DNA of 64,000 nucleotides, from the NCBI RefSeq assembly GCF_024707525.1, contig NZ_CP062231.1, forward strand, positions 5,369,501 to 5,433,500, in the 5' to 3' direction. The stretch's first letter is position 1. Every line of letters starts with the position of its first letter. This document shows, piece after piece, positions 62,737 through 64,000 of the stretch. The notes under the pieces are model-generated. The model did not search any database. It saw nothing but the letters and a program-made list of their open reading frames with translations, and had not been told where the DNA came from. Origin of the DNA: Rhizobium sp. TH2 (GTDB lineage: Bacteria > Pseudomonadota > Alphaproteobacteria > Rhizobiales > Rhizobiaceae). Made by a program: the position numbers and the translations under genes.

Positions 62737-64000
62737 CCATGAAAAACCAGGCTTACTCAGCGGTAAGATGGACGACGGCGGTCACCGTCGGGCGTGTTAT
62801 CCTCCAGACCCTGCAGCTCATCGTACTTGCCCGGCTGATCTCGCCGCAGGATCTGGGCTTGATGGCGATGCTGCTCACCGTGACGGCCTTCATCCAGTTG
62901 TTTGCCGATCTCGGCGTGTCCAATTCGATCATCCATGCGCGAGAAATCTCGCGCGAGGTGCTGTCCACGCTCTACTGGTTGAATGTCCTGGTAGGCGCCC
63001 TGCTGTCCGGCGCGATCTGGGCCGCGAGCCCGTGGATTTCGGGCTTCTATGGCGACCCGGGTCTTGCCGAGCCTCTCGCCATTGCCAGCCTGTCGTTCCT
63101 TCTGCTGGCACTCGGCCAGCAGATCAAGGTTCTGGCGGAAAAACGGCTGGCGTTCCGGCCAGTCGCCATTGTCGAGATAGCCGCCGCGTTGGCGAGTACG
63201 GCCGTGACGGTTGTCGCGGCCTATAACGGCTTCGGCGTCTATTCGCTCGTCGCGGGCGTGCTCGTTTTGGCGGGGGGAAACAGCCTTCTTTACTGGCTGT
63301 TTGCTAGGGATGGCTGGTGGCCGGGGCTGCGGCTGAGCTTTTCCCAGGCCAAGCCGCATCTTAAATCCGGCCTTTATCTTCTCGGCACCAGCCTCGCCAA
63401 CACCGCGACGGTGCAGGCGGATGTCATTCTCGTTGGCCGGCTGCTGGGCAGCACCGCGCTCGGCTTCTACACCGTGCCGCGCGAACTCTGCCTGAAGGTC
63501 ATGTTCGCAACCAACCCGATCGTCACGCGGGTCGGAACGCCGCTGATCGCGCAGGCGCAGGGCGATCCGGGGCTGCTCCGCAGGGTCTATCTCTCGACGA
63601 TCCGCATGACGTCGTCGATCAATTTCCCGATCTATGGCGCCATCGCCACCTTTCGCCACGAAGTAGTCGAAGTGGTGTTCGGCCCGGCCTGGAGCGCGTC
63701 CGCGGATCTGCTCGGTCTGATGGCCGTGTGGGGCATGTTCAGGGCGCTTGGAAACCCGGTCGGAAGCCTGCTTTACGGAACCGGCCGCTCGCGGCTGGCG
63801 CTGGCGCAGAGCCTGACGGTTACCGTTCTCATCATTCCTACCGTGCTCCTGGGCTCGCTCTGGGGTCCGGCTGGCGTCGCCTGCGCGCTGACGCTCTTCT
63901 ATATCGGCTTCACCTTTGGTGTCTGGTGGTTCGTGGTGAAGCCCGTCACCGGCGCTGGCATCTGGGCCTATACCGAACAGTGGGCGACGCCGCTTCTGGT
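62733..64000 (+). CDS. Wzx/MOP-family oligosaccharide flippase, 3' end missing
   Basis: 422 codons open to the right edge with no stop. Many hydrophobic helices; the first helices read RVILQTLQLIVLARLISPQD and LGLMAMLLTVTAFIQLFADLG, the WzxC/ExoT-like pattern, with a TVQADVILVGRLLGSTALGFYTV block in the middle. ATG at 62733 overlaps the preceding stop (ATGA). A second flippase-like protein in the same operon as the 60573 gene. Confidence 0.87.
   Translation, partial: MTMKNQAYSAVRWTTAVTVGRVILQTLQLIVLARLISPQDLGLMAMLLTVTAFIQLFADLGVSNSIIHAREISREVLSTLYWLNVLVGALLSGAIWAASPWISGFYGDPGLAEPLAIASLSFLLLALGQQIKVLAEKRLAFRPVAIVEIAAALASTAVTVVAAYNGFGVYSLVAGVLVLAGGNSLLYWLFARDGWWPGLRLSFSQAKPHLKSGLYLLGTSLANTATVQADVILVGRLLGSTALGFYTVPRELCLKVMFATNPIVTRVGTPLIAQAQGDPGLLRRVYLSTIRMTSSINFPIYGAIATFRHEVVEVVFGPAWSASADLLGLMAVWGMFRALGNPVGSLLYGTGRSRLALAQSLTVTVLIIPTVLLGSLWGPAGVACALTLFYIGFTFGVWWFVVKPVTGAGIWAYTEQWATPLL

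Overview
This 64-kb window is high-GC, gene-dense DNA from an alphaproteobacterium, most likely a member of the Rhizobiaceae or close relatives in the Hyphomicrobiales. The grounds are the many carbohydrate ABC importers with linked catabolic enzymes, an exopolysaccharide (EPS) locus with ExoP-, ExoQ-, ExoY-, ExoM- and ExsH-like products, and two palindromic intergenic elements of the RIME type known from rhizobia. I see no rRNA, tRNA, CRISPR array, transposase or prophage.

Left part (1-38 kb), sugar and polyol use. Positions 1-6033 are a plus-strand operon for polyols: a truncated xylitol/sorbitol dehydrogenase, a MalK-type ATPase, three short-chain dehydrogenases (galactitol-dehydrogenase-like, L-xylulose-reductase-like and a convincing ribitol 2-dehydrogenase), an aldolase-like barrel protein and a PfkB kinase. 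Positions 6248-10212 (minus) encode a ribose-type ABC importer with a SorC-family regulator. Facing it is a tightly coupled eight-gene plus-strand operon (10464-18058): LacD-like aldolase, a ROK kinase fused to a P-loop kinase, two TIM-barrel isomerases, a Gfo/Idh/MocA oxidoreductase, an alpha/beta hydrolase, a ribulose-phosphate-epimerase-like protein and a second ROK kinase. A second ribose-type importer with its GntR/FCD regulator (18055-21682, minus) diverges from a lactonase, a dehydrogenase and a glucarate-dehydratase-family enzyme (21825-24845), which together suggest a non-phosphorylative sugar-acid route.

Positions 24.9-28.4 kb hold unrelated single genes: a DUF1796 papain-like peptidase homologue, a small unknown ORF, a DUF72 protein and an AbrB-type membrane protein. 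Positions 28378-36875 (minus) are a maltose-type ABC importer operon with a family 2 glycoside hydrolase and an unusual Gfo/Idh-aldo/keto-reductase fusion. A LacI-type regulator lies upstream, and similar inverted repeats sit in front of both transcription units.

Right part (38-64 kb). After a 37-residue membrane peptide and an ABC-F ATPase comes a polysaccharide locus. It contains UDP-xylose synthase, UDP-glucose dehydrogenase and GalU (a complete UDP-glucose to UDP-glucuronate to UDP-xylose route), an ExoQ-like polymerase, a Tat-exported GH10 xylanase, two acyltransferases, a 1031-residue secreted GH16 glycanase with RTX repeats, an ExoY-like priming transferase, a WecG/TagA-type transferase, a Wza/ExoF-like export lipoprotein, an ExoP-like co-polymerase/kinase, two more glycosyltransferases and two Wzx-type flippases, the last running off the window. 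Together they could build, polymerise, export, decorate and trim an EPS that may contain glucuronic acid and xylose.
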